64,000 bases of DNA from Bordetella parapertussis (GCA_945865935.1 CAMBFI010000001.1:351287-415286); one strand, 5' to 3'. Shown: positions 35,802 to 47,500, counted from the first letter of the stretch. Notes: a model not told the origin generated them from the sequence alone. Numbers and translations: made by a program.

Positions 35802-37213
35802 TGGACGTCAACCTATTGTCAATCGTGACCACCCTTGCGAGTGTCTGCGCCGCACTCTTTGCGGTGTTGGCTTGGCTGCGTGCTGCACGCACGGGCGCGA
35901 CATCCACGGAACCAAAGCTCGATCAGATTCTAAGCGCACAAGACCGCCTTGAGCGCAGCCTAAGACAAGAGCAAACCGAGGCACACCGTCAGTTACGCAC
36001 TGAATTGGCTGAGTCGTCTCGCGCACTGCGGACCGAACTGGCTCAAAGCGACAACGATTTTCGTGCTGCCATGGCGCGTGATGCGGCGGCTGGGCGCACT
36101 GAAAGCGCCGAGTCCCTCAATCGTTTTGCCGCGGGATTTTCCGAACAGTTGCAAACACTGATTCAGGCCAATGAGCGACGCATCACTGAATTACGCAACG
36201 CGGTTGAGGAGCGTTTGCTTGCATTGCAAACCGACAATTCGGCCAAGCTCGATGAAATGCGCCGAACCGTTGATGAGAAACTACATGCGACGCTTGAGCA
36301 GCGTTTGGGCGAGTCCTTCAAGCTTGTGTCGGATCGCCTAGAGGCGGTACATAAAGGCCTGGGTGAAATGCAGACCCTCGCGGCCGGCGTAGGTGATCTC
36401 AAGCGCGTACTGACAAATGTTAAGTCCCGCGGCACCTGGGGCGAGGTGCAGTTAGCGCGCCTGATCGAAGACAGCATGACCCCAGATCAGTACGCCCGTA
36501 ACGTCAAAACGGTGCCGGGCAGCGACGCACAAGTTGAATTCGCAGTGCGCTTGCCAGGTCAGGGCCAGTTCGACGAACCGGTCTGGTTGCCGATTGACGC
36601 TAAGTTTCCGAAAGAGGAGTATGAGCGCCTGATGGATGCGCACGAGTTGGCGGATCGCGATGCTATGAAAGCGGCCGGCACTGCGCTCGGTCGCGCGATT
36701 GAGCTTCAGGCCAAGACGATTGTCGCCAAATACATATCGCCGCCGCACACCACTGATTTTGCGATTATGTTTCTGCCCAGTGAAAGTCTCTATGCAGAGG
36801 TATTGCGTCAGCCAGGCCTGTTAGATAAGTTACACGACCTCAGGGTGAACGTAGCGGGCCCCGCAAACCTTGCCGCACTGCTCAACAGTTTACAGATGGG
36901 TTTTCGCACCTTGGCGATCCAACAGCGTTCTTCTGAAGTCTGGCAGGTGCTGCGCGCCGTCAAAACAGAGTTCGGCAAGTTTGGCGATACCTTGGCGAAT
37001 GTTAAAAAGTCGCTCGATACGGCGAGCAGTCGCATCGGACAAACCGAATCGCGCACGCGTATGATGTTGCGTAGCTTGAAAAACGTCGAGGCGATGCCCG
37101 AAGAGCAGGCAAAAGCGTTGTTCGCGCCCGAGGTTGCTGAGACGGACCCTGATGAAGGTGAGGTTGAACCTGATGTCGGCGATATCGCGCCAGATGCTCC
37201 AAAAAAATCCTAA
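35801..37213 (+). CDS. rmuC: DNA recombination protein RmuC
   Basis: A 470-residue protein. A short N-terminal hydrophobic segment is followed by a long coiled coil (roughly residues 40-185), then the nuclease-like RmuC domain with [31 protein letters not shown] and [15 protein letters not shown]. RmuC limits recombination at inverted repeats. ATG 35801 overlaps the previous stop by one base; GTG 35798 is also possible. The C-terminal tail is acidic. Confidence 0.93.
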   Translation: MDVNLLSIVTTLASVCAALFAVLAWLRAARTGATSTEPKLDQILSAQDRLERSLRQEQTEAHRQLRTELAESSRALRTELAQSDNDFRAAMARDAAAGRTESAESLNRFAAGFSEQLQTLIQANERRITELRNAVEERLLALQTDNSAKLDEMRRTVDEKLHATLEQRLGESFKLVSDRLEAVHKGLGEMQTLAAGVGDLKRVLTNVKSRGTWGEVQLARLIEDSMTPDQYARNVKTVPGSDAQVEFAVRLPGQGQFDEPVWLPIDAKFPKEEYERLMDAHELADRDAMKAAGTALGRAIELQAKTIVAKYISPPHTTDFAIMFLPSESLYAEVLRQPGLLDKLHDLRVNVAGPANLAALLNSLQMGFRTLAIQQRSSEVWQVLRAVKTEFGKFGDTLANVKKSLDTASSRIGQTESRTRMMLRSLKNVEAMPEEQAKALFAPEVAETDPDEGEVEPDVGDIAPDAPKKS

Positions 37214-37224
37214 AGGACCGTCGT

Positions 37225-37893
37225 ATGCTTTCTCAACAAGATCTCAAATTGCAGGCTGCTGAGGCCGCGCTCTCACTGATCGAGCCGATGCTCACGCCTG
37301 ATGCCGTGATCGGGGTGGGGACGGGATCCACCGCTGATTTGTTTATCGATGGGTTGGCGCGTTTTCGTGGACGCTTTCGCGGCGCCGTCGCGAGCTCCGA
37401 GCGCAGTGCAAAGCGACTCAGTGATTTAGGGATTGTTGTGCTCGACTTGAATCAAGTCGAGTCGATGCCTGTCTATGTGGATGGCGCCGATGAGATTAAT
37501 GCCTCCCTCCACATGATCAAGGGCGGCGGCGGGGCGCTGACACGTGAAAAAATCGTAGCCTCCGTTGCGCAGAAATTTGTGTGTATTGCCGATGAGTCAA
37601 AGCTTGTTCACACCTTGGGTCAATTTTCGCTGCCCATTGAAGTGCTTGCCATTGCAAGACAAGCGGTGGCCCGCGTTGCTTTGTCGCTAGGCGGCAAGCC
37701 TGTATTGCGTGAAGGTTTCACCACTGATAACGGCAATCAGATTTTAGATGTGTCTGGCTTAAGCATTACGGACGCCGTTGCACTTGAAAAACAACTCAAT
37801 AGCGTGCCGGGCGTCGTGACCAACGGATTGTTCGCGATCCGTCCGGCCGATGTTGCCTTATTGGCAACACAGAACGGTATACGCCGTCTATAG
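37225..37893 (+). CDS. rpiA: Ribose-5-phosphate isomerase A
   Basis: A 222-residue enzyme with [13 protein letters not shown], the DGADEIN motif carrying the catalytic-site aspartates, and [14 protein letters not shown]. It interconverts ribose 5-phosphate and ribulose 5-phosphate. AAAGGA precedes the ATG at a good distance. It lies 11 bases after rmuC, and converges with yggX across 24 bases that show no terminator. Confidence 0.97.
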   Translation: MLSQQDLKLQAAEAALSLIEPMLTPDAVIGVGTGSTADLFIDGLARFRGRFRGAVASSERSAKRLSDLGIVVLDLNQVESMPVYVDGADEINASLHMIKGGGGALTREKIVASVAQKFVCIADESKLVHTLGQFSLPIEVLAIARQAVARVALSLGGKPVLREGFTTDNGNQILDVSGLSITDAVALEKQLNSVPGVVTNGLFAIRPADVALLATQNGIRRL

Positions 37894-37917
37894 GCGCATA
37901 CCGCTACGGACGTGGTT

Positions 37918-38190
37918 TTAGGCGGAAGGTGGCACGAAGCCTTGGGCTTCTACATCGATGTCTTCAAATAGATGTTTTTCCATTTGTTCTTTTAAGTATT
38001 TGCGCGCCCGCGTGTCCGCAAGATTTAATCTGTTTTCGTTGACTAGACGAGTCTGAACGTTTAGCCATTCCTGCCAAGCTTCTTTGGAGATGCTTTGCCA
38101 GATGCGGGTGCCCATCTCGCCAGGATAGGGTGGGTAGTCCAGCCCTTCGGCTTCTTTTTTAAGCTTTAAACACTGTACGGTACGGCCCAT
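37918..38190 (-). CDS. yggX: Fe(2+)-trafficking protein YggX
   Basis: A 90-residue protein starting [19 protein letters not shown], with [11 protein letters not shown] and NENRLNLAD, all standard for YggX. The single Cys7 is the residue linked to protection of iron-sulfur clusters. The ATG at 38190 has AGGA nine bases upstream; the in-frame TTG at 38199 does not. It follows argA on the same strand by about 78 bases. Confidence 0.95.
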   Translation of the reverse strand: MGRTVQCLKLKKEAEGLDYPPYPGEMGTRIWQSISKEAWQEWLNVQTRLVNENRLNLADTRARKYLKEQMEKHLFEDIDVEAQGFVPPSA

Positions 38191-38267
38191 GGCGGTCAAT
38201 CCTGTCTAGAACAAAGTAAATGTATTGTAAGGGCGTCAGAGGTTTGTTGAGGAATAGCCCCCTGACC

Positions 38268-39626
38268 CTACAGGCGCTTTATAAAAATCAGACTGTTGCG
38301 TGAGCGGTTGTAGTGCGTTTGTTTTTCTTTGGGCAAGTCAGTGACCCCGCCTTGAACAAACCCGCGTTTGATGAACCAGTGCGACGTGCGGGTGGTCAGA
38401 ACGAAAAGACGCTTTGCGCCATGGCCTCTTGCACGCGACTCCATATGCCGCAATAGAATTTCGCCCTCGCCAGTGCCTTGCCACTCCGGATGCACGATTA
38501 GACAACCCATTTCTGCCATCTGGTCCTTGGGGAAATCATGCAGCGTCGCGCAACCATAAATCACCCCATCGTGCTCGAGCACCGTAAAGTTTTCGACGTC
38601 ACGTTCAATTAATGCGCGGCCACGTGGCACGAGCGTACCATCTTGCTCCAAGGGTTCGATCAGTTGCAAAATGGCGCCCACATCATCGATCGTTGCGGGT
38701 CGCAAGTCGTCTAGCGTATCTTCCACCACCATCGTGCCCACACCGTCGTGGGTAAAGATTTCAAGCAAGACGACACCGTCCATAGAGAATGGAATTAGGT
38801 GCGCGCGCGTGACGCCTCGCTTGACGGCCCGCGAGGCGAAATGCAGATAAAAGGCGGTGTCAGGGTCGATTGAGCCTGAGGCGAGGAGTGCGTCGGCGTC
38901 CAGTCTTGCCAACTCGGTGTCTATGCTACCGTCTTCGGCGATGACGCCGGGCGATTCCGTCAGAAAGATCAGTTTCTCTGCGTGCAAGGCGGTTGCCACG
39001 CTCGTGGCGAGCTCTTCCATCGCCAGATTGAAGGCCTCGCCCGTTGGTGAGAATCCGAGCGGCGATAGGAGAACAATCGAACCGCGATCAATCGATGAGC
39101 GTAACGCCTCGACATCAATCTTACGCACTTGACCTGTGTGCTTGTAATCCACGCCATCAATAATGCCGGTAGGCCGGGCGGTCACAAAGTTTCCGGAAAT
39201 CACGCGAATCTGTGCGTGAGACATCGGCGTATTCGGTAGGCCCTGACTAAATGCCGCCTCGATGTCTAGGCGGATCTCGCCGGCTGCCTCTTTTGCGCAC
39301 TCAAGCGCATCGGCGTCCATCGGGGAGCGGCCACGGTCGAACTGTTGGCTAAAACCCTTCAGACGCAGCTGCTCGTTAACCTGGGGTCGAGAACCATGCA
39401 CCAGCACGAGTTTGATGCCTAGGGCTGAAAGCAGGGACAAGTCTTGGACGAGTGTATTGAGGACATTGGCCTGGACTAACTCGCCGCCAAAGGCGACGAC
39501 AAAGGTTTTGCCACGAAATGCGTGTACATAAGGAGCTACCTCCCGGAACCAGCGCACAAACTGCGCGGCAGCGAACTCTGGGGCTTCTTGAGCGGAGACG
39601 GTTTCTTGTTCTTGGGAGTCTGGCAT
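38268..39626 (-). CDS. argA: Amino-acid N-acetyltransferase (N-acetylglutamate synthase)
   Basis: A 452-residue fusion of an N-acetylglutamate-kinase-like domain (FRGKTFVVAFGGELV, LVLVHGSRPQV) and a C-terminal GNAT acetyltransferase domain (GCLIVHPEWQGTGEGEILL binds acetyl-CoA). It catalyses the first step of arginine synthesis, acetyl-CoA plus glutamate. The kinase-like part is the arginine-sensing module in this family. It is divergent from hrpA; the two starts are 80 bases apart. Confidence 0.95.
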   Translation of the reverse strand: MPDSQEQETVSAQEAPEFAAAQFVRWFREVAPYVHAFRGKTFVVAFGGELVQANVLNTLVQDLSLLSALGIKLVLVHGSRPQVNEQLRLKGFSQQFDRGRSPMDADALECAKEAAGEIRLDIEAAFSQGLPNTPMSHAQIRVISGNFVTARPTGIIDGVDYKHTGQVRKIDVEALRSSIDRGSIVLLSPLGFSPTGEAFNLAMEELATSVATALHAEKLIFLTESPGVIAEDGSIDTELARLDADALLASGSIDPDTAFYLHFASRAVKRGVTRAHLIPFSMDGVVLLEIFTHDGVGTMVVEDTLDDLRPATIDDVGAILQLIEPLEQDGTLVPRGRALIERDVENFTVLEHDGVIYGCATLHDFPKDQMAEMGCLIVHPEWQGTGEGEILLRHMESRARGHGAKRLFVLTTRTSHWFIKRGFVQGGVTDLPKEKQTHYNRSRNSLIFIKRL

Positions 39627-39676
39627 AGTGGCTAGTGTTGTAAACCTCGTGGGCTGTGAGTTTGAGCGATAAATTT

Positions 39677-39682
39677 TATAAT
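39677..39682 (+). promoter_or_regulatory. -10 box candidate for hrpA
   Basis: A perfect TATAAT stands 25 bases before the ATG at 39707, giving a predicted start of transcription near 39689. No good -35 box is visible. If used, it excludes the upstream GTG at 39656 as start codon of hrpA. Confidence 0.3.
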
Positions 39683-39706
39683 GTCCTGATCAACGGATCC
39701 GAAAAT

Positions 39707-42700
39707 ATGCCCGATTCAAAGCGCTCAGCCGATTCAAGGCCAGAAAGCGTTGTCATTTCCCCACGACTTGCCCCTCCGATCACCTATCCCGAGGATTTGC
39801 CGGTTAGTGGGCGTCGTCAGGAGATCGCCGCTGCAATCGCCGCGCATCAGGTCGTGATCGTCAGTGGTGAAACCGGATCCGGCAAAACGACCCAACTTCC
39901 CAAAATCTGCCTTGAGCTCGGACGCGGCCTCGTCAAGATGATTGCCCACACCCAGCCACGTCGCTTGGCGGCAAGCTCTGTGGCTCGTCGGATTGCCGAG
40001 GAATTACATTCGCCGCTCGGGGAATGGGTGGGGTACCAGGTGCGGTTTCAGGACCGCAGCAGCGCGCAGACGGCTATTAAGTTGATGACGGATGGAATTT
40101 TGCTCGCGGAGTCGCAGCGTGATCCTATGCTCCGCCGTTATGACACGATCATCATTGATGAAGCCCATGAACGTAGCCTGAACATTGATTTTCTACTTGG
40201 CTACCTCAGGCAGCTATTGCCTAAGCGTCGCGATTTGAAGCTCATTATTACCTCTGCGACGATTGATGCGAGTCGCTTTGCTGCGCATTTTTGCGACGCG
40301 CGCGGCACGCCAGCCCCCGTCATTGAGGTGTCGGGTCGGCTGTATCCGGTTGATATTCGCTATCGCCCGGTTGAGCCACCAGAGTCGGAGACGCCCAGCG
40401 CTCCGACTGGCTACACACCCTCAGAGCGCACGCAAGCCCGCGATGAAGAGCGTGATTTGATGAGCGCTCTATCCGAGGCGGTCGACGAGTGCGCGCGCGT
40501 GGGCTCGGGCGACATCCTTGTTTTTATGCCAGGTGAACGTGAGATCCGCGAGGCGGCCGAGACGTTACGCAAACACCATCCTCCCAGCACACAGATACTT
40601 CCACTGTATGCACGGCTATCGCAGGCCGAGCAGGAGGAGATCTTTCGTCCCAGTACCAATGCGCGCAGAGTAGTGTTAGCGACCAACGTGGCAGAGACTT
40701 CACTGACTGTGCCGGGTATTCGTTTTGTGATTGATAGTGGTTTGGCACGAATCAAACGCTATTCCTGGCGTAATAAGGTCGAGCAATTGCGCGTGGAGCC
40801 CATCAGCCAGGCGTCAGCCAATCAGCGCGCGGGGCGTTGCGGCCGCTTGGGACCAGGGGTCTGCATTAGGCTCTATGACGAGCAGAGCTTCAAAGATCGT
40901 CCGGCCTTTACGGACCCTGAGATTTTGCGTTCCTCACTGGCCAGTGTGATTTTGCGGATGAAGGCCTTGAAGCTCAACAGCATCGAGGACTTTCCCTTTG
41001 TCGATCCGCCCAGTGGTCGAGCGATTGCGGATGGCTATCATTTATTACAAGAGCTGGGGGCAATGGATCCCGATGCCGAGCGTCCCGAGGCCTTGACGCC
41101 GACGGGTCAGGCGCTCGCGAAGCTTCCGGTCGACCCCCGCATTGGTCGCATGATTCTGGCGGCACGAGATCAGCATTGCTTGACTGAGATGTTGATCATT
41201 GCCTCGGCGCTCTCGGTCCAAGATCCCCGAGATCGACCCATGCAAGCGCGCGAGGCTGCCGAGCAAGCGCACGCTAAGTTCTCGGACGACAAGTCGGAGT
41301 TTGTGTCATATATCAAGCTCTGGCGTTGGTATCACGAGCAGGTGGCGCACAAAGACTCGCAGCGCAAACTCGTGGCGCAGCTACGCCAGCAGTTTCTTTC
41401 GCCGCTGCGCCTGCGCGAGTGGCACGATATCCATAGCCAGTTAATGGCGCTTGTTGGCGAGCAAGGATGGCGGCTGAATAAAACCGAGGCGACACACGAG
41501 CAGCTTCACCTTGCGCTGATGTCAGGACTGCTGGGCAACCTGGGGTTGAAGTCCGAGGAGGCAGGGCATTATCAAGGGGCGCGCGATATCCGTTTCTGGA
41601 TTCACCCTGGCTCTAAGTTGCTTAAAAAGGCTGGGAAATGGGTCATGGCAGCCGAGCTAGTTGATACCTCCAAGCTCTATGCCCGCTGTATCGCAAAGAT
41701 CGAACCTGTCTGGGTTGAGCGGGTGGCCGGACATCTGATCAAGCGCTCCTACACCGATCCCCGCTGGGAGCGTAGGCTAGGCCAAGTCGTCGCCAATGAA
41801 AAGGGTTCGCTATACGGGTTACCAGTCTATGCCGGTCGGCGCATTCACTACGGCCCGCTAGACCCCGAGCGCGCGCGAGAAATATTCATTCTGCAGGCGC
41901 TAGTGCCCGGAGATCTCGAAAGCAACTTACCTTTTATCGCGCAGAACCGAAAGCTGATTGCGCAGATTGAAAAGCTAGAACATCAAACCAGGCGCCCCGA
42001 TATTCTGGTGGACGACGCATTGATCCAGGCTTTTTACGATCGTTTGCTGCCAACTGATATCCATCAAACTGCGACGTTTGAACATTGGTTTAAAGGCTTA
42101 TCAGCCGAACAGGCCAGCGCATGGCTCCTGACCAAGGACGCACTCATGCGCCATGAGGCTGCAGGTGTCACGACCGAAGTCTTCCCTAAATTTTTTGAAT
42201 GGCAGGGTGTGCGACTTAGCGTGGACTACCACTTTGAACCCGGCTCTCCCAAAGATGGGTTGACGGTGACGATCCCGCTGTACTTCCTGAATCAGGTCGA
42301 TGCTGCGCGTTGCGAATGGCTTGTGCCGGGCATGGTCAAAGAAAAAGTGCAGCTGCTGTTGAAATCTCTTCCACAAAAGATCCGCCGGCATTGCGTGCCG
42401 CTGCCTGACTACGCAAGCGGCTTCTACGAGCGCTGGTACGAGCGACTCGATCAGCCTGGCTGTAGTTTGATCGACGGCATTATCCAGGATATGTGGGCGC
42501 AACTAAAGATTCGTCCCCTGCAAACAGACTTCAAGCTTGAGACACTTCCTGCTCACTTATTCATGGCCTTTAAAGTGATCGACGAGCATGGTCGGATGCT
42601 GGCGGCCGGACGCAATTTAGCCCAGATCCGTGCGGAGCTCGGTAAGCAGGCGCAGGCCACGTTTCAGCAATTGGCTAATCGTGACCAAGCGGTCGCGAAC

Positions 42701-43558
42701 GTGCTGGCACAAGATGAGATCACCGACTGGAGCTTTGGCGCGCTGCCTGAGCTCATGGAAATTCGTCGTAAAGGGCAAACAGTGGTGGGTTATCCGGCCT
42801 TGGTTGATCGGGGCACGACCTGCGCCTTGGATGTGTTCGATGACCCTCAGGTTGCCTTGCAGGCACATCAACACGGTTTGGTGCGCCTATTCAAAATTGC
42901 GTTGCGTGAACAGGTTAAGTTTCTTGAAAAAAATCTGCACGACCTGACGCGCTTGAGTATGTTGTACCTGCCGCTTGGGTCGCAAGAGAAGTTAAGAGAT
43001 CAGATTATTGATTGTGCAGTTGAGCGCGCCTGTTTGGCCGAACCCTGGCCTACAGATGCGGAGTCCTTCGATGGTCGTCGACAAGAGGGGCGTGCCAAAC
43101 TGGGTTTGCTTGCGCAGGAAGTTGCGCGTCTTGCGGGGGCGGTCTTAACCGAGTGGGCTGCTTTGCAGCGTAAGTTGCCGCAAGCCAAAGCGCATGCTGG
43201 TACCTATCAAGACGTGCAGAGCCAGAGCCAGCAATTGGTTCCGTCAGATTTTGTTTCGCGCATTCCTTATGCTCAACTTGGTCATGTGCCGCGTTACTTG
43301 AAGGCTGCGATCGCAAGGATCGACAAGTTACGTGTCGAACCAGCGCGTGATGCAAAATTGATGTCAGAGATGGCGCCGCTGCTGACCCAATACACGCGAG
43401 CACGGAGCGCCCTAAAAGGCGCTGAAGATCAGGGCATGGACGAGTTCTACTGGATGCTTGAGGAGTTGCGCGTGGCACTATTTGCGCAAGAGCTTCGGAC
43501 CCCAATGCCGGTCTCAGTGAAGAGGTTGCAAAAGGCGTGGGAAGCGATGCAGCGTTAA
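39707..43558 (+). CDS. hrpA: ATP-dependent RNA helicase HrpA
   Basis: A 1283-residue DEAH helicase. Motif I is GETGSGKTTQLP, motif II DEAHERSLNIDFLLG, motif III TSATIDASRF and motif VI QRAGRCGR. Winged-helix and HA2 domains follow, then the long HrpA-specific C-terminal half (DUF3418). In E. coli HrpA rescues stalled ribosomes and processes some mRNAs. I prefer ATG 39707 to GTG 39656 because of the TATAAT between them. The stop is two bases from the lpxO stop on the other strand. Confidence 0.94.
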   Translation: MPDSKRSADSRPESVVISPRLAPPITYPEDLPVSGRRQEIAAAIAAHQVVIVSGETGSGKTTQLPKICLELGRGLVKMIAHTQPRRLAASSVARRIAEELHSPLGEWVGYQVRFQDRSSAQTAIKLMTDGILLAESQRDPMLRRYDTIIIDEAHERSLNIDFLLGYLRQLLPKRRDLKLIITSATIDASRFAAHFCDARGTPAPVIEVSGRLYPVDIRYRPVEPPESETPSAPTGYTPSERTQARDEERDLMSALSEAVDECARVGSGDILVFMPGEREIREAAETLRKHHPPSTQILPLYARLSQAEQEEIFRPSTNARRVVLATNVAETSLTVPGIRFVIDSGLARIKRYSWRNKVEQLRVEPISQASANQRAGRCGRLGPGVCIRLYDEQSFKDRPAFTDPEILRSSLASVILRMKALKLNSIEDFPFVDPPSGRAIADGYHLLQELGAMDPDAERPEALTPTGQALAKLPVDPRIGRMILAARDQHCLTEMLIIASALSVQDPRDRPMQAREAAEQAHAKFSDDKSEFVSYIKLWRWYHEQVAHKDSQRKLVAQLRQQFLSPLRLREWHDIHSQLMALVGEQGWRLNKTEATHEQLHLALMSGLLGNLGLKSEEAGHYQGARDIRFWIHPGSKLLKKAGKWVMAAELVDTSKLYARCIAKIEPVWVERVAGHLIKRSYTDPRWERRLGQVVANEKGSLYGLPVYAGRRIHYGPLDPERAREIFILQALVPGDLESNLPFIAQNRKLIAQIEKLEHQTRRPDILVDDALIQAFYDRLLPTDIHQTATFEHWFKGLSAEQASAWLLTKDALMRHEAAGVTTEVFPKFFEWQGVRLSVDYHFEPGSPKDGLTVTIPLYFLNQVDAARCEWLVPGMVKEKVQLLLKSLPQKIRRHCVPLPDYASGFYERWYERLDQPGCSLIDGIIQDMWAQLKIRPLQTDFKLETLPAHLFMAFKVIDEHGRMLAAGRNLAQIRAELGKQAQATFQQLANRDQAVANVLAQDEITDWSFGALPELMEIRRKGQTVVGYPALVDRGTTCALDVFDDPQVALQAHQHGLVRLFKIALREQVKFLEKNLHDLTRLSMLYLPLGSQEKLRDQIIDCAVERACLAEPWPTDAESFDGRRQEGRAKLGLLAQEVARLAGAVLTEWAALQRKLPQAKAHAGTYQDVQSQSQQLVPSDFVSRIPYAQLGHVPRYLKAAIARIDKLRVEPARDAKLMSEMAPLLTQYTRARSALKGAEDQGMDEFYWMLEELRVALFAQELRTPMPVSVKRLQKAWEAMQR

Positions 43559-43560
43559 GC

Positions 43561-44460
43561 CTATAGCGTGATAAAGAAGTAAATCGCGAGGGCGATCAAT
43601 GCGAACTTCGTGATTTTGTATGCCGTGCGATTGGCCTTTTTAAAGGCGCGACGTTTCTGATCAAGCTGCCAATGGTAATGCGTGAGCTTATTGATGAGGC
43701 CGGTTTGATCACTCTCTGCATTGGGGGAGCTCGCAGCCGACATAGCGACTCGACCAAACCAATGATTGAAGGCTGCGACCCAGCCCCATTTTGTGGGGCG
43801 CTCAACATCACAAAATAAAATGATGCGATTGTCTGGGCTCCGGTTGTAGGCGTCGTGTACGTAGGTTTCATCAAAAATGACCCCTTTGCCATCGCGCCAG
43901 CTGTGACGAATCCCGTCCACATCGATGTAGCACAGGTCGCTATTGGGCGTGGCTAAACCGAGGTGGTAGCGTAAAGAGCCGGCGAACGGGTCTCGGTGCG
44001 GATTCAGTTGCCCCCCTGGAGGCAATTCGGCGAACATGGCTGCCTTGACGCTGGGGATCTGATTGAGCAGGGCGACCGTTTTGGGGCAGAGTGCCGCGGC
44101 CGAAGGATGACTCGCGTCATACCATTTCAAATAAAAACGCTTCCAACCGTATTTGAAAAACGAGTTGAAACCAATGTCGTTGTGCAGTTCAGGCGCTTTG
44201 ATCTGCTGCAAGTGGTTTAGATGCAGCGCTTCGTCGCGGATGACTTCCCAATTGTCCTCCAGAAGCTTGAGTTCTGGCATCGTATCGTTAGGAATATAGG
44301 GCGTCGTCGGGACCCGAGAGTTCAGCACCATTAGCGCGTTAATCGGCGCCAAAATAATGGAGTGATCCAATAACTGTCGGCCCAGGGGCAAGCGAACACG
44401 GCCTCGAAAATGGGCAAAAAGGATCGCTGCAATCCAACCCGCCAAAACGATCCATTTCAT
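43561..44460 (-). CDS. lpxO: Aspartyl/asparaginyl beta-hydroxylase family, LpxO-like lipid A hydroxylase
   Basis: A 299-residue Fe(II)/2-oxoglutarate dioxygenase. An N-terminal membrane segment and FRGRVRLPLGRQLLDHS lead into the catalytic domain, with iron ligands in LNPHRDPF and DETYVHDAYN; a second hydrophobic segment lies at the C-terminus. LpxO adds a 2-hydroxyl to a lipid A acyl chain. AGGA is seven bases before the ATG. Its position next to the LPS core genes supports the assignment, although the family also has other substrates. Confidence 0.87.
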   Translation of the reverse strand: MKWIVLAGWIAAILFAHFRGRVRLPLGRQLLDHSIILAPINALMVLNSRVPTTPYIPNDTMPELKLLEDNWEVIRDEALHLNHLQQIKAPELHNDIGFNSFFKYGWKRFYLKWYDASHPSAAALCPKTVALLNQIPSVKAAMFAELPPGGQLNPHRDPFAGSLRYHLGLATPNSDLCYIDVDGIRHSWRDGKGVIFDETYVHDAYNRSPDNRIILFCDVERPTKWGWVAAFNHWFGRVAMSAASSPNAESDQTGLINKLTHYHWQLDQKRRAFKKANRTAYKITKFALIALAIYFFITL

Positions 44461-44551
44461 GCTGCATTCCTGTTCAACGCGAAAGTCGATAAATGCTATT
44501 AGACCCTAAGTATCGCTCAATACAAAGTGGTTTGAGCGGAGCCGAAAAAGG

Positions 44552-44557
44552 TACAAT
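44552..44557 (+). promoter_or_regulatory. -10 box candidate immediately before dnaE
   Basis: TACAAT ends seven bases before the A of the dnaE ATG at 44564, so transcription would begin at or very near the start codon. The -35 side is poor (TTTGAG with a 15-base spacer). No Shine-Dalgarno is present at the usual distance. A leaderless dnaE mRNA is possible but unproven. Confidence 0.3.
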
Positions 44558-44563
44558 CAACCC

Positions 44564-47500
44564 ATGCACGAAAAAGCCCAGTCCCCTCTGCAGACGCACC
44601 CTTTTGTGCACCTGCGCGTTCACTCCGAGTTCTCGGTTGTGGATGGGACGGTGCGCATTCCGGAGTTGATCCAGCGTGTCACTGAGCTTGGCCAACCCAG
44701 CGTGGCGCTCACTGATCTCTCAAATGTCTTCGGGCTGATTAAATTTTACAAGGCAGCGCGCTCCTCCGGAATCAAGCCGGTTGTCGGCTGCGATGTCTGG
44801 CTATCCAACGACGAAGACCGAGACAAAGCAACCCGTATTCTACTTCTCGTGGCCACGCAGGCCGGATATCTCGCGCTTTGCCAGCTTTTAACACGCGCTT
44901 GGCTTGAAAACGCTCACCGCGGCCGAGCAGAAATGCGTCGCGAGTGGTTTGAGGGTGTTCAAGGTCTGATTGTCTTGTCGGGTGCGCGAGGCGGAGACAT
45001 CGGGCAAGCCTTGTTGGCCGGAAATCACGAGTTAGCAAAGTCTTTGGCCCTTTCCTGGAAAAAAATATTTCCGGATAACTTTTATATTGAATTGCAGCGA
45101 ACCGAAGCCGAGGCCGATCAGTCGTATGTGCATGCGGCACTTGGTCTGGCTTCCGAATGTGATTTGCCAGTCGTCGCGACGCACCCCGTTCAGTTTCTAG
45201 GTCCCACCGAGTTTCAAGCGCACGAGGCCCGGGTGTGCATCTCGGAAGGCGAGATCCTCACGAATCCGCGGCGTCCTCGGTGGTTTACCCGTGACCAATA
45301 TTTGTTGTCCAGTGCAGAGATGCACGAGCGTTTTAAAGACGTGCCGTCTGCCTTGGTCAATGCCGTCGCCATCGCGCAGCGTTGTAGCCTGACGTTAGAG
45401 CTTGGACAACCGAGACTCCCCAATTTTCCGATCCCCGAGGGGGTTTCGCTTGATGATTACTTGGTGCAGCTGTCAGAGCAGGGGCTTGAGCGGCGCATGC
45501 TGCAGTTATTCCCTGAGGCCGCCAAACGCCAAGAGGCCTATCCGCTGTATGCCGAGCGCCTGGCCCTTGAGTGCAAAACCATCATCAATATGGGTTTTCC
45601 GGGTTACTTCTTGATCGTTCAAGACTTCATTAACTGGGGAAAGAACAACGGTATTCCCGTTGGGCCAGGCCGAGGCTCCGGTGCGGGTTCGCTCGTTGCC
45701 TATTCGCTCGGCATTACCGACTTGGATCCGATTCGCTACGACTTGCTCTTTGAGCGCTTTCTGAACCCAGAACGCGTGTCGATGCCTGACTTTGATATCG
45801 ATTTTTGTCAGGACAATCGCGAGCGTGTGATTGAGTACGTTAAGACCAAGTACGGTCGCGAGGCGGTCAGTCAGATTGCAACCTTTGGCACCCTAGGTGC
45901 TAAAGCGGTGGTGCGCGATGCGGGGCGAGTGCTTGATATGCCCTACATGCTGTGCGACGGGCTATCCAAGCTGATCCCGCATAACCCGGCGGACCCCTGG
46001 ACCTTAGATCGTGCACTAAAAGATGAGCCGGCCTTTAAAGAGCGCTACGAAAACGAAGAAGAAGTGCGTGCGCTGGTTGATCTTGCGCGCCCACTTGAAG
46101 GTCTGACGCGCAACGTGGGTATGCATGCGGGCGGTGTGTTGATCGCGCCGGGCAAGCTGACGGATTTTTGTCCCTTGTATTGCCAGCCGGGACACGAGGG
46201 CAGTGCGGTATCGCAATTTGATAAAGACGATGTCGAAGCCGCGGGTCTTGTCAAGTTTGACTTCTTGGGTTTACGTAACCTAACGATTCTTGATTGGGCT
46301 GTGCGCTTTGTGCGTGGCTTTAATTCTGAGTTGCGCGAATTTGATTTGATGTCGTTGCCGCTTGACGATCCGGCCACCTACCAAATCCTCTGCGATGCCA
46401 ACACCACCGCGGTGTTTCAGCTTGAGTCGCGCGGCATGAAAGAGCTGCTGAAAAAACTGCGGCCCAACACGTTTGAAGACATTATTGCTGTGCTCGCGCT
46501 GTTTCGCCCAGGCCCGCTTGAGTCAGGCATGGTGGACGATTTCGTTAATCGTAAACATGGTCGCGCATCGGTTGACTATTTCCACACGGATCTTGAACCG
46601 ACTCTCAAAAGTACGTATGGCGTGATTGTGTATCAAGAGCAGGTGATGCTGATCTCACAAATTGTGGGAGGCTATTCGCTTGGTGGTGCTGACTTACTGC
46701 GTCGTGCGATGGGTAAGAAAAAGGCCGAGGAAATGGCCGAGCATCGCGACCTGTTCGAACAAGGTGCGCTTAAGAAAGGCTACGACCCAAAACTTGCGGT
46801 CAAGCTCTTTGATTTGATGGAGAAGTTTGCTGGGTACGGCTTTAACAAGTCGCACTCTGCGGCCTATGCGTTGATCGCCTATCAAACAGCGTGGCTCAAG
46901 GCCCATCATCCTGCCGAGTTTTTCGCGGCGACCTTGTCATCGGACATGGATGACACAGGAAAAGTACAAATTTTTTGGCGAGATTGCCTCGCAAATGGCA
47001 TCACTGTCCTGCCTCCGGATGTGAACGCTTCAGGTTATCGTTTTGAGCCCGTGGCCGATACGCATAGCGCTAAAGGCGCGCCGCCTCGGACGATTCGCTA
47101 TGGGATGGGGGCAGTAAAAGGGACCGGTCAAGCGGCTGTCGAAGAAATTCTTCGTGTGCGACAAGAGGCACCCTTTACCTCGCTATCTGATTTCTGTCAG
47201 CGTGTCGATCGTCATACCGTCAATCGTCGTAGCGTGGAGGCGTTGATACGCGCTGGAGCGTTTGATCAGATTGAGCCCAATCGCGCTGCCCTGATCCATT
47301 CGCTTGGCACAGCACTAGAAGCGGCTGAACAATTTAGTCGTAGCGCGAATCAAGTCTCTTTATTTGGCGACGATAGTCATGAAGTGGTGGCCACAGAGCT
47401 TTCTCAGTGTCCCCCTTGGGATTTACGCACGCGCTTAACGGAAGAAAAAATTGCCTTAGGCTATTTCTTTAGTGGCCATTTGTTCGACGCTTGGCGCGAA

